Numbered from the stretch's first letter, positions 44,176 to 53,352 are shown. The stretch is 64,000 nucleotides of DNA from Methylorubrum rhodinum (GCF_014199935.1 NZ_JACHOP010000001.1:248001-312000); one strand, 5' to 3'. Translations and numbers: made by a program. Notes: generated from the letters alone by a model not told the origin.

Positions 44176-44961
44176 ATGAGCCTCAAAGGGAAAACCGCCG
44201 TCGTCACCGGCTCCACCAGCGGCATCGGCCTCGCGATCGTCCGCGGGTTCGCGAAGGAAGGCGCCGACGTCGTCCTCAACGGCTTCGGCAAGCCGGACGA
44301 GATCGAGGCGGCTCGCACCAAGATCGAGTCCGAGTTCGGCGTGAAGGCGGCCTATTCGCCGGCCGACCTGACCAAGCCGTCCGAGATCGGCGGCCTGATT
44401 GCGCTCGCCGTCGAGTCGTTCGGCGGCGTCGATATCCTCGTCAACAATGCGGGCGTGCAGTTCGTCTCGCCGATCGAGGAGTTCCCGCCGGAGAAGTGGG
44501 ACCAGATCATCGCGCTCAACCTCTCCTCGGCCTTCCACACCATGCGGGCGGCGATTCCCCACATGAAGGCCAAGGGCTGGGGCCGCGTCATCAACACGGC
44601 CTCGGCGCACTCGCTGGTCGCCTCGCCCTTCAAGTCGGCCTACGTGGCGGCCAAGCACGGTATCAGTGGGCTGACCAAGTCGGCCGCGCTCGAACTCGCC
44701 ACCTTCGGCATCACGGTCAACTGCATTTCGCCGGGCTATGTCTGGACGCCGCTGGTCGAGAGCCAGATCCCCGACACGATGAAGGCGCGCGGCCTCACCA
44801 AGGAGCAGGTGATCGAGGACGTGCTGCTGAAGGCGCAGCCGACCAAGGAATTCGTCACCGTCGATCAGGTGGCCGCGCTCGCGGTGTTCCTGTGCGGGGA
44901 CGGCGCCAGCCAGATCACCGGCGCCAATCTCGCCATGGATGGCGGCTGGACGGCGCAGTAG
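44176..44961 (+). CDS. 3-Hydroxybutyrate dehydrogenase (short-chain dehydrogenase)
   Basis: NAD-dependent SDR of 261 residues interconverting 3-hydroxybutyrate and acetoacetate, used in PHB breakdown. Cofactor motif TGSTSGIG, NNAG, catalytic Ser in NTASAHSLVASPFKSAYVAA with YVAAKHG (YxxxK), and the subgroup-typical stretch NCISPGYVWTPLVESQIPDT. C-terminus ITGANLAMDGGWTAQ. The length and the QFVSPIEEFP segment fit the bdhA/hbdH group well. ATG 44176 has GGAGAG upstream. Confidence 0.9.
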   Translation: MSLKGKTAVVTGSTSGIGLAIVRGFAKEGADVVLNGFGKPDEIEAARTKIESEFGVKAAYSPADLTKPSEIGGLIALAVESFGGVDILVNNAGVQFVSPIEEFPPEKWDQIIALNLSSAFHTMRAAIPHMKAKGWGRVINTASAHSLVASPFKSAYVAAKHGISGLTKSAALELATFGITVNCISPGYVWTPLVESQIPDTMKARGLTKEQVIEDVLLKAQPTKEFVTVDQVAALAVFLCGDGASQITGANLAMDGGWTAQ

Positions 44962-44989
44962 CGCCGCCCGCCGACCGTCCGGCGCGTCG

Positions 44990-45349
44990 TCAGCGGCGCG
45001 CGTTGTTCACGAGCAGGGCGAGGCCGTAGCCGACCGCGCCCGCGATCAGCAGGGCCAGGAAGGGATTGTCGCCCACTTGGCTCTGCACCCGCTCGCGTCC
45101 GTCGCGCAGATAGGTGCCGCCGTTCCGCGAGACGCGGTCGTAGGCGTCGCTGGCATAGCCGCCGAGGTCGTCGGCGACGTCCCGCACGGTGTCCTTGGCC
45201 TGCCCGTAGAGCCGCTGCGTCCGCCCTTCCGCCTCGCGGTAGCGGCCCTCCAGCGAGTCCCGGTCCGAGCCGACGGCGTCGCCGACCGCTCCCTGGGCGC
45301 GGCCGCCGAGATCCTTGGCGGCGCCGACGATGCGATCCGTGTCGACCAT
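44990..45349 (-). CDS. CsbD-family protein with C-terminal membrane helix
   Basis: 119 residues. The N-terminal ~60 residues are CsbD-like (DRIVGAAKDLGGRAQGAVGD and LEGRYREAEGRTQRLYGQAK), followed by an amphipathic charged segment and one C-terminal helix (NPFLALLIAGAVGYGLALLV). The family is associated with general stress, but no molecular role is known. Convergent with the 3-hydroxybutyrate dehydrogenase gene, 28 bp apart. Confidence 0.82.
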   Translation of the reverse strand: MVDTDRIVGAAKDLGGRAQGAVGDAVGSDRDSLEGRYREAEGRTQRLYGQAKDTVRDVADDLGGYASDAYDRVSRNGGTYLRDGRERVQSQVGDNPFLALLIAGAVGYGLALLVNNARR

Positions 45350-45474
45350 GGCAAAACTCCTCGTGCTTCGCGGGACGGCCGTTCATGCGCAGCCACCCGG
45401 CGTCGGACAGGAGAACGCTCGGGGAGAGGATCGGTCCCGCGCTGCAGCGTAAAAAGCGGTTCGCCGAGCTTGCC

Positions 45475-46884
45475 CTACCCCGCCTCCGCCAGCACCACCG
45501 CCCGCGGCGGCGGCAGGTTCGCCCTCAGCTCTCGGCTGACCGCGGAAGAGGCCGCGACGGTGCCGAGATTGGCGTAGGTCTCGTGGTTCTTCTCGATGGC
45601 CGAGAGGTCGTAGAGGTAGTTGACCATCAGCCCGTAGGACTGGCCCAGCCCCTTCTTCGACGTGTCGCCCAGAAAGTTCATCCGCTCCAGCCGGGCGCCG
45701 TTGCCGAGATGGAACCGGGCGACCGGATCGAGGGGCCGGCCGCGCTCGTTCTTGGCGCGCAGGAAGTAGGCCGCCGCCGCGGGCAGCATGGCGCGGCGCA
45801 CCGCCTCGCAGGTCGCCTTGTCGGTTTGCCAATCCTCGCCGTCCAGAGCGCGCAGCGTCTCGACGTCCTCGCGGGTCAGGCCCTGCGGCGCGTCGGCCCT
45901 CCGCTCGCGGTCGAGCCAGGTGCGGAAGCCGGGCACCGGCGAGAGCGTCACGAAGGTCTTGAGCGAGGGGATCTCGCGGGCGAGATCCTCGACCACCTGC
46001 TTGATCAGGAAGTTGCCGAAGGTGACGCCGGCCAGACCCTTCTGGCAGTTCGAGATCGAGTAGAAGATCGCGGTCGTGGCGCTGCGCGCCGGCACCGGCT
46101 CGCGCTCGTGGGCGAGGATCGGCTGGATCGCCGGGGCGATGGCGCCCGTCAGCGCCACCTCGACGAAGATCAGCGGCTCGTCGAGCAGCGCCGGATGGAA
46201 GAAGGCGAAGCAGCGCCGATCCGGCGGCTCGATGCGGCGGCGCAACTCCTCCCAATCGGCGATCTCGTGGACCGCCTCGTAGCGGATGATCTTCTCCAGG
46301 ATGTCGGCGGGCGTCGACCAGTCGATGTGGCGCAGCACGAGGAAGCCGCGGTTGAACCACGAGGCGAACAGGTGCTCGAAATCGCTGTCGAGGCTGTCGA
46401 CGGCGTCGCGCGCCTCGGGTGCGGCGCCCTGCTCCTTGAGCCGCTTGCGGAGGACAAACAGATCCTCGCGCATCCGCACCAGCGCCAGCGTGCCGCCGCG
46501 CGCGAGGTTGAGCCGGCGGATGAGTTCCTGCGAGCGCGGCTCGGCCGCCTCGTGCAGGACGCCGAGACGGCTGCGGGTCGGCTCGGCGCGGTAGGCCGCG
46601 ATCGCCTCGTCCACCGCCGCGTGGTCGGCGCCGAACTCGCTCGCGACGAGGTCGAGGAAGGCGAGCCGCTCGTCCTGCGGCAGAAAGGCGTAGCGGTCGA
46701 GGATCAGCCGGGCGAGCGCCACGCCCGAGGCCTCGCCGCGCCGCGAGATCAGGTCCTCGCACAGCTTGGCGAGGTCGGCGGCACTCGCCGTGCGGGCGAG
46801 GTCGCTGCGGCCGAAGCTGATGAGATCGCGACCGCGGTCGCTGATGGTCTGGATGAGATCGCCGAGGAACGAGATCGCCGCCAT
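45475..46884 (-). CDS. Malonyl-CoA decarboxylase
   Basis: Decarboxylates malonyl-CoA to acetyl-CoA. 469 residues covering both parts of the family: the N-terminal helical domain (to ~170), then the GNAT-like catalytic domain with GFLVLRHIDWSTPADILEKI, RRCFAFFHPALLDEPLIFVE, TTAIFYSISNCQKGLAGVTF, SLKTFVTLSPVPGFRTWL and the C-terminal HLGNGARLERMNFLGDTSKK. All conserved catalytic segments look intact. It lies close to accA, which makes malonyl-CoA. Confidence 0.94.
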   Translation of the reverse strand: MAAISFLGDLIQTISDRGRDLISFGRSDLARTASAADLAKLCEDLISRRGEASGVALARLILDRYAFLPQDERLAFLDLVASEFGADHAAVDEAIAAYRAEPTRSRLGVLHEAAEPRSQELIRRLNLARGGTLALVRMREDLFVLRKRLKEQGAAPEARDAVDSLDSDFEHLFASWFNRGFLVLRHIDWSTPADILEKIIRYEAVHEIADWEELRRRIEPPDRRCFAFFHPALLDEPLIFVEVALTGAIAPAIQPILAHEREPVPARSATTAIFYSISNCQKGLAGVTFGNFLIKQVVEDLAREIPSLKTFVTLSPVPGFRTWLDRERRADAPQGLTREDVETLRALDGEDWQTDKATCEAVRRAMLPAAAAYFLRAKNERGRPLDPVARFHLGNGARLERMNFLGDTSKKGLGQSYGLMVNYLYDLSAIEKNHETYANLGTVAASSAVSRELRANLPPPRAVVLAEAG

Positions 46885-47168
46885 GACCGACAGGCTCCTG
46901 CAAGCCGGGCCGGCGCCCCGGACGGGCGGCCAAGCCTTGCGGGCAAGTTAGGGCCGGGGCTCTCCGTTCGCCAGCGCCGTCACGCCTCGGCGGCGCCGAT
47001 TCCGGGGAAAGGCGGTGTCCCGAACGCCGGAAAGATTCGGATAACCCTGCGGACGGGACCCGGCCGTTATCCGGGATAGCCCCGGTTCCCGAACAATCGC
47101 TTAAACATTTTTCAATTGGCCGTGAATACAGAGAAGCGACCAGTTTTCTCGAAGTCTTTGCGACGGCC
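46885..47168. other. Gap between divergent malonyl-CoA decarboxylase and tadG
   Basis: 284 bp with no gene visible. The AT-rich stretch 47095-47140 (CTTAAACATTTTTCAATTGG) is unusual for this DNA and is the likely tadG promoter region. Confidence 0.4.
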
Positions 47169-48482
47169 ATGACCAGCATCGGAAGAATCAAGCGCCTGGG
47201 TCGGGACGAACGGGGCTCTCTCCCGATGATCCTCGCCGTGATGATGGTGCCGCTCGCCGGCATCGTCGGCGGCGCGGTCGATTTCGGCCATGCCGTCTCG
47301 GAGCGCACCCGGCTCAACACGGCCCTCGACGCCGCGGCCCTCGTGGCCGCCAAGGCTGCGCAGGATGCCGACGTCGCCGGCAAGTCGGACACCGACATCC
47401 GCACCAGCGCCGAGAAGGCGGGTTCGGACTACTTCAACGCCATCAAGAACCTGCCCCCGGGAACCGCCGGGCGGATCGAGGTCAAGCTCGTCGACCGCGT
47501 CGCCAGCGTGGGGGCGAGCTACACGTCGTCGATGCCCACCACCATGCTGGGCGTGCTCGGCTTCAAGACCCTGCCGATCAGCGGCCGGGCGGCGTCCAAC
47601 ATCAATCTGTCGCCGATGGTCGACATCCATCTGCTGATCGACGTCTCGGCCTCAATGGCCATCGGCGCGACGAGCGCCGACGTCACCAAGCTCCAGAACC
47701 GGTTCGGCTGCGCCTTCGCCTGCCACGACAATGCGCAGGTCATCGATACGGTAACGACCGGGCCGTGGTGGAAGCCCAAGACCACCACGACGGTCTATGC
47801 CGACTCTTTCGACTGGGCGCAGAAGAACGGCGTCAACCTGCGGATCAACGAGATCAACAAGGGCATCACCGATTTCGTCACGTGGCTGCAGCAGCAATCG
47901 GCGACGAACAAGCGGCTGCGCATCTCGGTCCACTCGTTCAGCAACGACCTCACCCAGCTCGTGCCGCTGACTTCGACGCTGGGCAACGCCCTCACCTCGC
48001 TCCCGAAGAGCCCCAATGCCTCGAACGAGTACGAGGGGGCGACGCACTTCGCCGAGAACATGCCGAGCTTCGCCAACATGGTCGGCAAGGGCGGCGACGG
48101 CAGCGTCACGCCGCGCAAGCTCGTCATCATCGCCACCGACGGCGTTCAGGACCCGAACCGGACCTGGACCTGGAACACCCCGCTTCGCGCCAATGTCCGC
48201 CCGTTCGCGCCGAGCGATTGCCGCAAGCTCGACTCGAACGTCTCGGTCGGCGTGCTCTATGCGCCCTATATCGACCTGTCGCCGGACTGGGGCTACCTCG
48301 CGACGCTCGGTCAGCCGAGCCAGATCGGCAACAACGGCACGCGCTTCGACGACATCGTCCCGCAGCTCAAGGCCTGCGCGACCGGCGAGAAGCTCTTCAT
48401 CAACGCCGCGACCTCGACCTCGATCGGCGACGCCTTCAAGGAGATCTTCAAGTCCTTCACCCTCGTGAGGCTCTCGAAGTGA
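47169..48482 (+). CDS. TadG-like pilus assembly protein with von Willebrand A domain
   Basis: 437 residues. Short N-terminus RDERGSLPMILAVMMVPLAG and IVGGAVDFGHAVSERTRLNT form the TadE/TadG (pseudopilin-like) membrane segment. A vWA domain begins near residue 153 with the MIDAS motif IHLLIDVSASMAIG and continues with TDGVQDPNRTWTWNTPLRA. The product probably sits in the envelope with its vWA domain in the periplasm. First gene of a three-gene operon: the next GTG overlaps its stop (GTGA). Confidence 0.85.
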   Translation: MTSIGRIKRLGRDERGSLPMILAVMMVPLAGIVGGAVDFGHAVSERTRLNTALDAAALVAAKAAQDADVAGKSDTDIRTSAEKAGSDYFNAIKNLPPGTAGRIEVKLVDRVASVGASYTSSMPTTMLGVLGFKTLPISGRAASNINLSPMVDIHLLIDVSASMAIGATSADVTKLQNRFGCAFACHDNAQVIDTVTTGPWWKPKTTTTVYADSFDWAQKNGVNLRINEINKGITDFVTWLQQQSATNKRLRISVHSFSNDLTQLVPLTSTLGNALTSLPKSPNASNEYEGATHFAENMPSFANMVGKGGDGSVTPRKLVIIATDGVQDPNRTWTWNTPLRANVRPFAPSDCRKLDSNVSVGVLYAPYIDLSPDWGYLATLGQPSQIGNNGTRFDDIVPQLKACATGEKLFINAATSTSIGDAFKEIFKSFTLVRLSK

Positions 48483-49084
48483 GCGGGCCGGACCATCCGC
48501 GCGCGCCGCGCCGGCCGGGCTTCGTCCGCGACGAGGGCGGGGCCTACGCCATCGAGTTCGCGTTCTTCGGCTCGCTGATGGTCGCGGTGATGCTGATCCT
48601 GATCCAGTACGCGGTCGTCCACCTCGCGCGCCAGAACCTCAACGCCTCGCTCCAGGTCGCGACCCGCGCCCTGTTGACGGGCTCGTTCCAGAGCGAGAAC
48701 GGGCCGACGCTCACCCAGGCCAAGGTTCTGGAGAACATGCGCGCGATGATGTGCGGCGGCAGCGGCGCCCCGGCGGTGTTCTTCAAGTGCGAGAACCTGA
48801 AGATCGACGTGCAGGTCTCCACCACCAGCTTCGACACCAATGCCTGGAACGCCTCCGCGGTCGATCCGAGCACCGGCAACTGGTCCAAGAGCTACGGCCT
48901 CACCTATCAGTGTCCCGGCTCGCAGAGCACCGCCATCGTGCGCGCCGCGGTGAAGCTGCCGATCGTCGCGCCGCTGTTCCTCAAGCTCGGCATGGACGGG
49001 TTCAAGGACGGGGCGGTGCTGCTGCAGGCCGCCTCGGTCTTCCGGGTCGAGCCGTTCCAGAAGAGTCTGACCGGAGGCTGCTGA
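48479..49084 (+). CDS. TadE-like pseudopilin protein, GTG start
   Basis: 201 residues. The GTG at 48479 overlaps the tadG stop by four bases, indicating translational coupling. N-terminal RDEGGAYAIEFAFFGSLMVA and VMLILIQYAVVHLARQNLNA match the TadE pseudopilin segment (processing-like G-x-x-x-E). The rest is a cysteine-bearing periplasmic domain (MMCGG, FKCEN, YQCPG). It ends in TGA overlapping the next ATG (TGATG). Confidence 0.85.
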   Translation: MSGPDHPRAPRRPGFVRDEGGAYAIEFAFFGSLMVAVMLILIQYAVVHLARQNLNASLQVATRALLTGSFQSENGPTLTQAKVLENMRAMMCGGSGAPAVFFKCENLKIDVQVSTTSFDTNAWNASAVDPSTGNWSKSYGLTYQCPGSQSTAIVRAAVKLPIVAPLFLKLGMDGFKDGAVLLQAASVFRVEPFQKSLTGGC

Positions 49085-49719
49085 TGCGCCGTTCCGTCCC
49101 TGGTCCCCTCGCGCTCCGCCGACGCTTCGCCGCCAGCGAAACGGGGATCGCGACGCTCGAATTCGCGGTCCTCGTGCCGCTCCTTTTGGCCTTGGTCTAC
49201 GGCGTGGCCGAGTACGTGAACGCGTCCGACCATCGGAACAAGGTCAGCGCGCTCGCCCGCACGTTGGCGGACCTGACCTCGCAGAACGTCACGAAGCAGA
49301 TCCTGCCCGCCACGATGACGGACAACCTGCGCTCGGCCGCGCCGGTGCTGGCCCCGTTCAACGCCACGCTGGCGACGATCCAGATCTCGTCGATCGGCGT
49401 CAACGCCGGCAACGCGACCTTCGTCTGCTCGACATGGCCCAAGACCGGCGGGATCCGCACGAAGGGCAAGTCCACCACGATCGACGTCCCGACGAACTTC
49501 CAGAGGGCCGGGGCGCGCTTCGTTCTCGCCGAGGTGCGGATGGACTACCAGCCGCTGTTCGGACGGGCCCTCAGCCACCTGATGAGCAGCGCGAAGTTCA
49601 ACTTCAAATGGTCGGAGACCGTCGCGTGGCCGGTCCGCGGCGGCGAGAGCCTGAAATCGGGCCAGGATGCCGAGGTCGTGATGCCGGAGGGAACGGCCTG
49701 CGATCCCAGCCTGACCTGA
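49084..49719 (+). CDS. TadE-like pseudopilin protein
   Basis: 211 residues. N-terminal ASETGIATLEFAVLVPLLLA and LVYGVAEYVNASDHRNKVSA form the TadE membrane segment. A periplasmic domain follows with one cysteine in FVCSTWPKTGG and a C-terminal TACDPS. ATG overlaps the stop of the preceding gene. With the two upstream genes it forms a minor-pilin-like set; the Tad ATPase, secretin and prepilin peptidase are not in the window. Confidence 0.85.
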   Translation: MRRSVPGPLALRRRFAASETGIATLEFAVLVPLLLALVYGVAEYVNASDHRNKVSALARTLADLTSQNVTKQILPATMTDNLRSAAPVLAPFNATLATIQISSIGVNAGNATFVCSTWPKTGGIRTKGKSTTIDVPTNFQRAGARFVLAEVRMDYQPLFGRALSHLMSSAKFNFKWSETVAWPVRGGESLKSGQDAEVVMPEGTACDPSLT

Positions 49720-49754
49720 GAACCGGATCGAGGCTCGGCCAACCACCCGGCGGA

Positions 49755-49955
49755 TCAATCGTCGCAGCGCGGCTCCGCGAGCGCCACGCTGTCGGCGCAT
49801 TCGCGCCAGTCGGCGACGCCCCGCGTCCGGGCGAAGCGGATCTCGGCGGCCCGCAGGGCTCGCCCGGCATCGCGCGCGCGGGTGATGTCGACATGGCCGA
49901 CGGTGAACGGAACTCCGAAAATCTCCTTCGCGAACTGGATGCGGTAGGTCGACAT
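49755..49955 (-). CDS. Small hypothetical protein
   Basis: 66 residues starting at ATG 49955 (MSTYRIQFAKEIFGVPFTVG). A short beta-rich N-terminus precedes a helical, arginine-rich middle (ITRARDAGRALRAAEIRFAR). No signal peptide or known domain. It is convergent with the tadE-like operon. Codon use looks normal for the window, which supports it being real, but I do not recognise it. Confidence 0.55.
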   Translation of the reverse strand: MSTYRIQFAKEIFGVPFTVGHVDITRARDAGRALRAAEIRFARTRGVADWRECADSVALAEPRCDD

Positions 49956-50194
49956 GCACGGCTCCATCGTGTCGTGAACGTGTCGCACGCCCTGCCCCGA
50001 AACGATCGGCCGTTCTCGGCAGCCGGTCCCGCGTCGGGGACCCGAACCGCGCCAGTCTGCTGAGGGATCAGCCGCTTTCTGCCCTTCGGGCGGGAGGACG
50101 CACGGGAAGACATATAGGCAACCGTCCCGCGCATGCCAGCGTCCGCGCCCGTCGGACTGGCGCCCGGCCTTGCCCACGGCGTAGACCGCCGGCC

Positions 50195-51370
50195 ATGCAG
50201 AGCCCCGCGCGCGACCTCTCCCGGCCGACCCGGATCGGGCTGACCCTGATCGCGGGCGGCGCGGTCGCCACCATCTACTACAACCAACCGCTGCTAGCTG
50301 TGCTGGTGGCCGAGTTCGGCGAGCGGGCGGCCCTCCTGGTGCCGACCGCGAGCCTCGTCGGCTACGGTCTCGGCATCCTGTTCCTCGTGCCGCTCGGCGA
50401 CGCGCTGCCCCGTCGCGACCTGATCGTGCGCCAGCTCCTCGGGCTCGCGCTCGCCCTCGTGGTCGCGGGCCTTGCCCCCAACCTCGCGGTGCTGACTTTG
50501 GCGAGCCTCGCCATCGGCGTGCTCGCCTGCGCGGCGCAGCAGGCGGTGCCCTTCGCCGCCGAACTCGCCCCCGACGCCACCCGCGGGCGCATCGTCGGCG
50601 GGGTGATGACGGGGCTCCTGTCCGGCATCCTGTTGGCGCGCACCGCGAGCGGCCTCGTCGGCGCGCATCTCGGCTGGCGCAGCGTTTTTCTCGCCGCGGC
50701 GATCGTGTCCGTGGTGCTCGCCTTCGTCGCGTGGCGCACCTTGCCGCGGATCGTGCCGAAGCAGCGCCTGCGCTACCGCGCCCTGATGCTCTCGCTCGTC
50801 CACCTCGTGCGGACGCAGCCGGTTCTGCGCAACGCCAGCCTGACCCAGGCCCTGCTGTTTGCAAGCTTCAACGCCTTCTGGGCGACGCTGGCGCTGCTGG
50901 TCGAGGCGCCGCCCTTCGGGCTGACGTCGGCGGGCGCCGGATTGTTCGGGGTGATCGGCGTGGCGGGTGCGCTGATCGCGCCGCATTCCGGGCGCTACAG
51001 CGACCGGCGCGGGGCCCGTCCCGTCGTGATCGCCGGGAGCGTGTTCGTCGCGGCGGCCTTCGCGGTGCTGGCGCTCGCCGGCCAGACCTCGCTCGCGGCG
51101 ATCGGGCTCGGCGTGCTGCTCCTCGACATCGGCATCAACGGCGCGCTCATCGCCAACCAGACCCGCGCCTACGCCCTGGTGCCCGGCGCGCGCGGGCGCA
51201 TCAACACCGTGCTGTTCACGGCGATCTTCGTCGGCGGGGCGCTCGGCGCGTTCGGCGGCTCGCAGGCCTTCCTCCATGCCGGCTGGCCCGGCGTCTGTGC
51301 GGTCGGCGGATCGTGCGCACTGGCGGCGCTCGCCGTCGCGCTGCTCGACCGGCGCCGAAGCGTCACTTGA
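50195..51370 (+). CDS. Major facilitator superfamily transporter
   Basis: 391 residues with about 12 hydrophobic helices. It starts RIGLTLIAGGAVATIYYNQP, a pattern seen in the YfcJ/AraJ-like DHA1 drug-efflux branch. The loop between helices 2 and 3 is LGDALPRRDLIVRQL, and a similar charged loop (RYSDRRGARPV) follows helix 8. Substrate unknown. Its 3' end overlaps the convergent cobC gene by 8 bp. Confidence 0.88.
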   Translation: MQSPARDLSRPTRIGLTLIAGGAVATIYYNQPLLAVLVAEFGERAALLVPTASLVGYGLGILFLVPLGDALPRRDLIVRQLLGLALALVVAGLAPNLAVLTLASLAIGVLACAAQQAVPFAAELAPDATRGRIVGGVMTGLLSGILLARTASGLVGAHLGWRSVFLAAAIVSVVLAFVAWRTLPRIVPKQRLRYRALMLSLVHLVRTQPVLRNASLTQALLFASFNAFWATLALLVEAPPFGLTSAGAGLFGVIGVAGALIAPHSGRYSDRRGARPVVIAGSVFVAAAFAVLALAGQTSLAAIGLGVLLLDIGINGALIANQTRAYALVPGARGRINTVLFTAIFVGGALGAFGGSQAFLHAGWPGVCAVGGSCALAALAVALLDRRRSVT

Positions 51371-52352
51371 GGACGCGGGAGAGCCGGCACCACGCCGCCT
51401 TGTCCAGCGGCAGGCCGAAGCGCAGGTCGTTCGGCCGCTCGGGGAAGCGGCGGACATAGAGGCCGGCTTCGCCCAAACGGCGGAACAGGCCGGGCCCGTC
51501 GTCGAACGTGGCGGTGCGGAACAGCCGCGTCCCCCCGATGACGCGACCTCCTGCGCGAAGAATCATGCGGTCGAGGCGGGCCGCGTCGTGGCCCCGCGCC
51601 GCGGCGGCCTCCCGGCGCCAGCCCGCGTCGGGGAGCGCGATGACGCCCGCCGCGATGGCCGGGCCCGAGACGGCCCAGGGCCCGAGTGCCGCCTCCAGCC
51701 GCCGCGCCAGCGCCGGCTCGGCCAGCGCGAAGCCGAGCCGCAGCCCCGCGAGCCCGAAAGTCTTGCCGAAGGAGCGCAGCACCACGAGGCCGGGGGCGGG
51801 CGCGGCGGGTGGCATCTCTTCGAGGTCGGCGAAGGCCTGATCGAGCACCACGAGCCCGCCGGGCGCCACGGCGCGGCGAAGGTCGCAGGACGAGAAGATG
51901 CGGCCGTCCGGGTTGTTCGGGCTCACCGCCACCACGACGCCCGCGCCCGCGGCGCCCGCGAGATCGGGCACGACCTCGACCGCGTGCCCGCCCCGCGTCC
52001 AGGCGGCGGCGTGCTCCGCATAGGTCGGGCCGACCACGGCGACGTGGGATTTGGGCACCAGCCGCGGCAGCGTCTCGATCAGAATCTGCGTGCCGGGCGC
52101 CGCGGCGACGTGGTCCGCGTCCGGCGCGCCGTAGGCGTCGGCCGCCGCCGCTTTCAGCCGGCCGAGGTCGTCGGGCGAGGGCAGGCGGTGCAGCGCGCTG
52201 GCCTCGAACGGCGGCAACGGGTAGGGCACCGGGTTGATGCCGGTCGAGAGGTCGATCCACGGCTCGGGCGCCTCCGGAAATAGCCGGCGCGCCGCGCCGA
52301 GATCGCCGCCGTGCGGGATCGCCCCAGGCCCTTCCTCCACGCCGCTCCCCAT
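51363..52352 (-). CDS. cobC: Threonine-phosphate decarboxylase (CobC/CobD-type, PLP enzyme)
   Basis: Makes (R)-1-amino-2-propanol phosphate for the cobalamin lower-loop linker. 329 residues of the class I/II aminotransferase fold. N-terminal GGDLGAARRLFPEAPEPWID then LSTGINPVPYP is typical. VSPNNPDGRIFS and VVLDQAFADLE follow, with the PLP lysine in LRSFGKTFGLAGLRLGFAL. The C-terminus has FPERPNDLRFGLP. Naming differs: cobC in the Pseudomonas scheme, cobD in Salmonella. Start ATG 52352 lies only 4 bp from the start of divergent cbiB. Confidence 0.92.
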   Translation of the reverse strand: MGSGVEEGPGAIPHGGDLGAARRLFPEAPEPWIDLSTGINPVPYPLPPFEASALHRLPSPDDLGRLKAAAADAYGAPDADHVAAAPGTQILIETLPRLVPKSHVAVVGPTYAEHAAAWTRGGHAVEVVPDLAGAAGAGVVVAVSPNNPDGRIFSSCDLRRAVAPGGLVVLDQAFADLEEMPPAAPAPGLVVLRSFGKTFGLAGLRLGFALAEPALARRLEAALGPWAVSGPAIAAGVIALPDAGWRREAAAARGHDAARLDRMILRAGGRVIGGTRLFRTATFDDGPGLFRRLGEAGLYVRRFPERPNDLRFGLPLDKAAWCRLSRVLK

Positions 52353-52356
52353 ACAG

Positions 52357-53352
52357 ATGCCCTGGACCGCCCTGATCCATCCGCCCGACGCCCTCGGCAT
52401 CCTCGCGCTCGCGATGACGATCGAGGCGGTCTGCGGCTATCCCGACGGCCTCTACAGGGCGCTCGGCCACCCTGTCACCTGGATCGGCCGGCTGATCGCC
52501 CGGCTCGATGCCGGGCTGAACCGCGGCGACATCCGCGCCCGCCGGCTCAAGGGGGTGCTGGCGTTGGTGCTGCTTCTGGCCGTCGTCGCGGCCTGCACCC
52601 TGGCGCTCACGGCGCTGGCCGGGCTCGCAGGCGAGATTGTCGGCATCCTGATCCTGGCCCTCCTCACTGCAAGCCTTCCGGCGCAGCGCAGCTTGTTCGT
52701 CCACGTCGCCCGCGTCGCCGCCGCGCTCCGGCACGAGGGGCTGCCGGGGGGGCGCCGCGCCGTGTCGATGATCGTCGGCCGCGATCCCGACAGCCTCGAC
52801 GAGGCCGCCGTGTGCCGCGCCGCGATCGAGAGCCTGTCGGAGAACTTCTCCGACGGCGTGGTGGCGCCGGCCTTCTGGATCGGCGCCGGGGGGCTGACCG
52901 GCGGGGCGCTCTACAAGGCGATCAACACCGCCGACAGCATGATCGGCCACCGGACCCCGCGCCACGAGGCCTTCGGCTGGGCCGCGGCCCGGCTCGACGA
53001 CCTCGTCAACCTGCCCGCCTCGCGCCTGACCGCCCTCCTCCTGATCGCCGCCGCCGCCCTCGACCGCGACGCCTCGGCCCGCGACGCGTGGCGGGCCGTG
53101 CGCCGCGACGCCCGCCACCACCGCTCGCCGAACGCCGGCTGGCCCGAGGCCGCCATGGCCGGGGCGCTCGGCCTGCGCCTCGCCGGCCCCCGCACCTACG
53201 GCGCCGCCCGCGTCGAGGACGCCTGGATGGGCGACGGCCGTGCGGAGGCCGGCCCCGCCGACATCGAGCGGGCGCTCAGGCTCTACCGGCGGGCCTGTGG
53301 GTTGATGTTCGCGGGTGTCGTCGCGGCTGTGGGCGTCGCGTTCGGGCTGTGA
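52357..53352 (+). CDS. cbiB: Adenosylcobinamide-phosphate synthase CbiB/CobD
   Basis: Membrane enzyme that joins aminopropanol (phosphate) to adenosylcobyric acid. 331 residues with several hydrophobic segments. Family motifs: EAVCGYPDGLYRALGHPVTW and IGRLIARLD at the N-terminus, SENFSDGVVAPAFWIGAGG, INTADSMIGHRTPRHEAFGW, and HRSPNAGWPEAAMAGALGLR. ATG chosen at 52357. It uses the product of the adjacent divergent cobC. Its symbol is cobD in the Pseudomonas scheme. Confidence 0.94.
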   Translation: MPWTALIHPPDALGILALAMTIEAVCGYPDGLYRALGHPVTWIGRLIARLDAGLNRGDIRARRLKGVLALVLLLAVVAACTLALTALAGLAGEIVGILILALLTASLPAQRSLFVHVARVAAALRHEGLPGGRRAVSMIVGRDPDSLDEAAVCRAAIESLSENFSDGVVAPAFWIGAGGLTGGALYKAINTADSMIGHRTPRHEAFGWAAARLDDLVNLPASRLTALLLIAAAALDRDASARDAWRAVRRDARHHRSPNAGWPEAAMAGALGLRLAGPRTYGAARVEDAWMGDGRAEAGPADIERALRLYRRACGLMFAGVVAAVGVAFGL

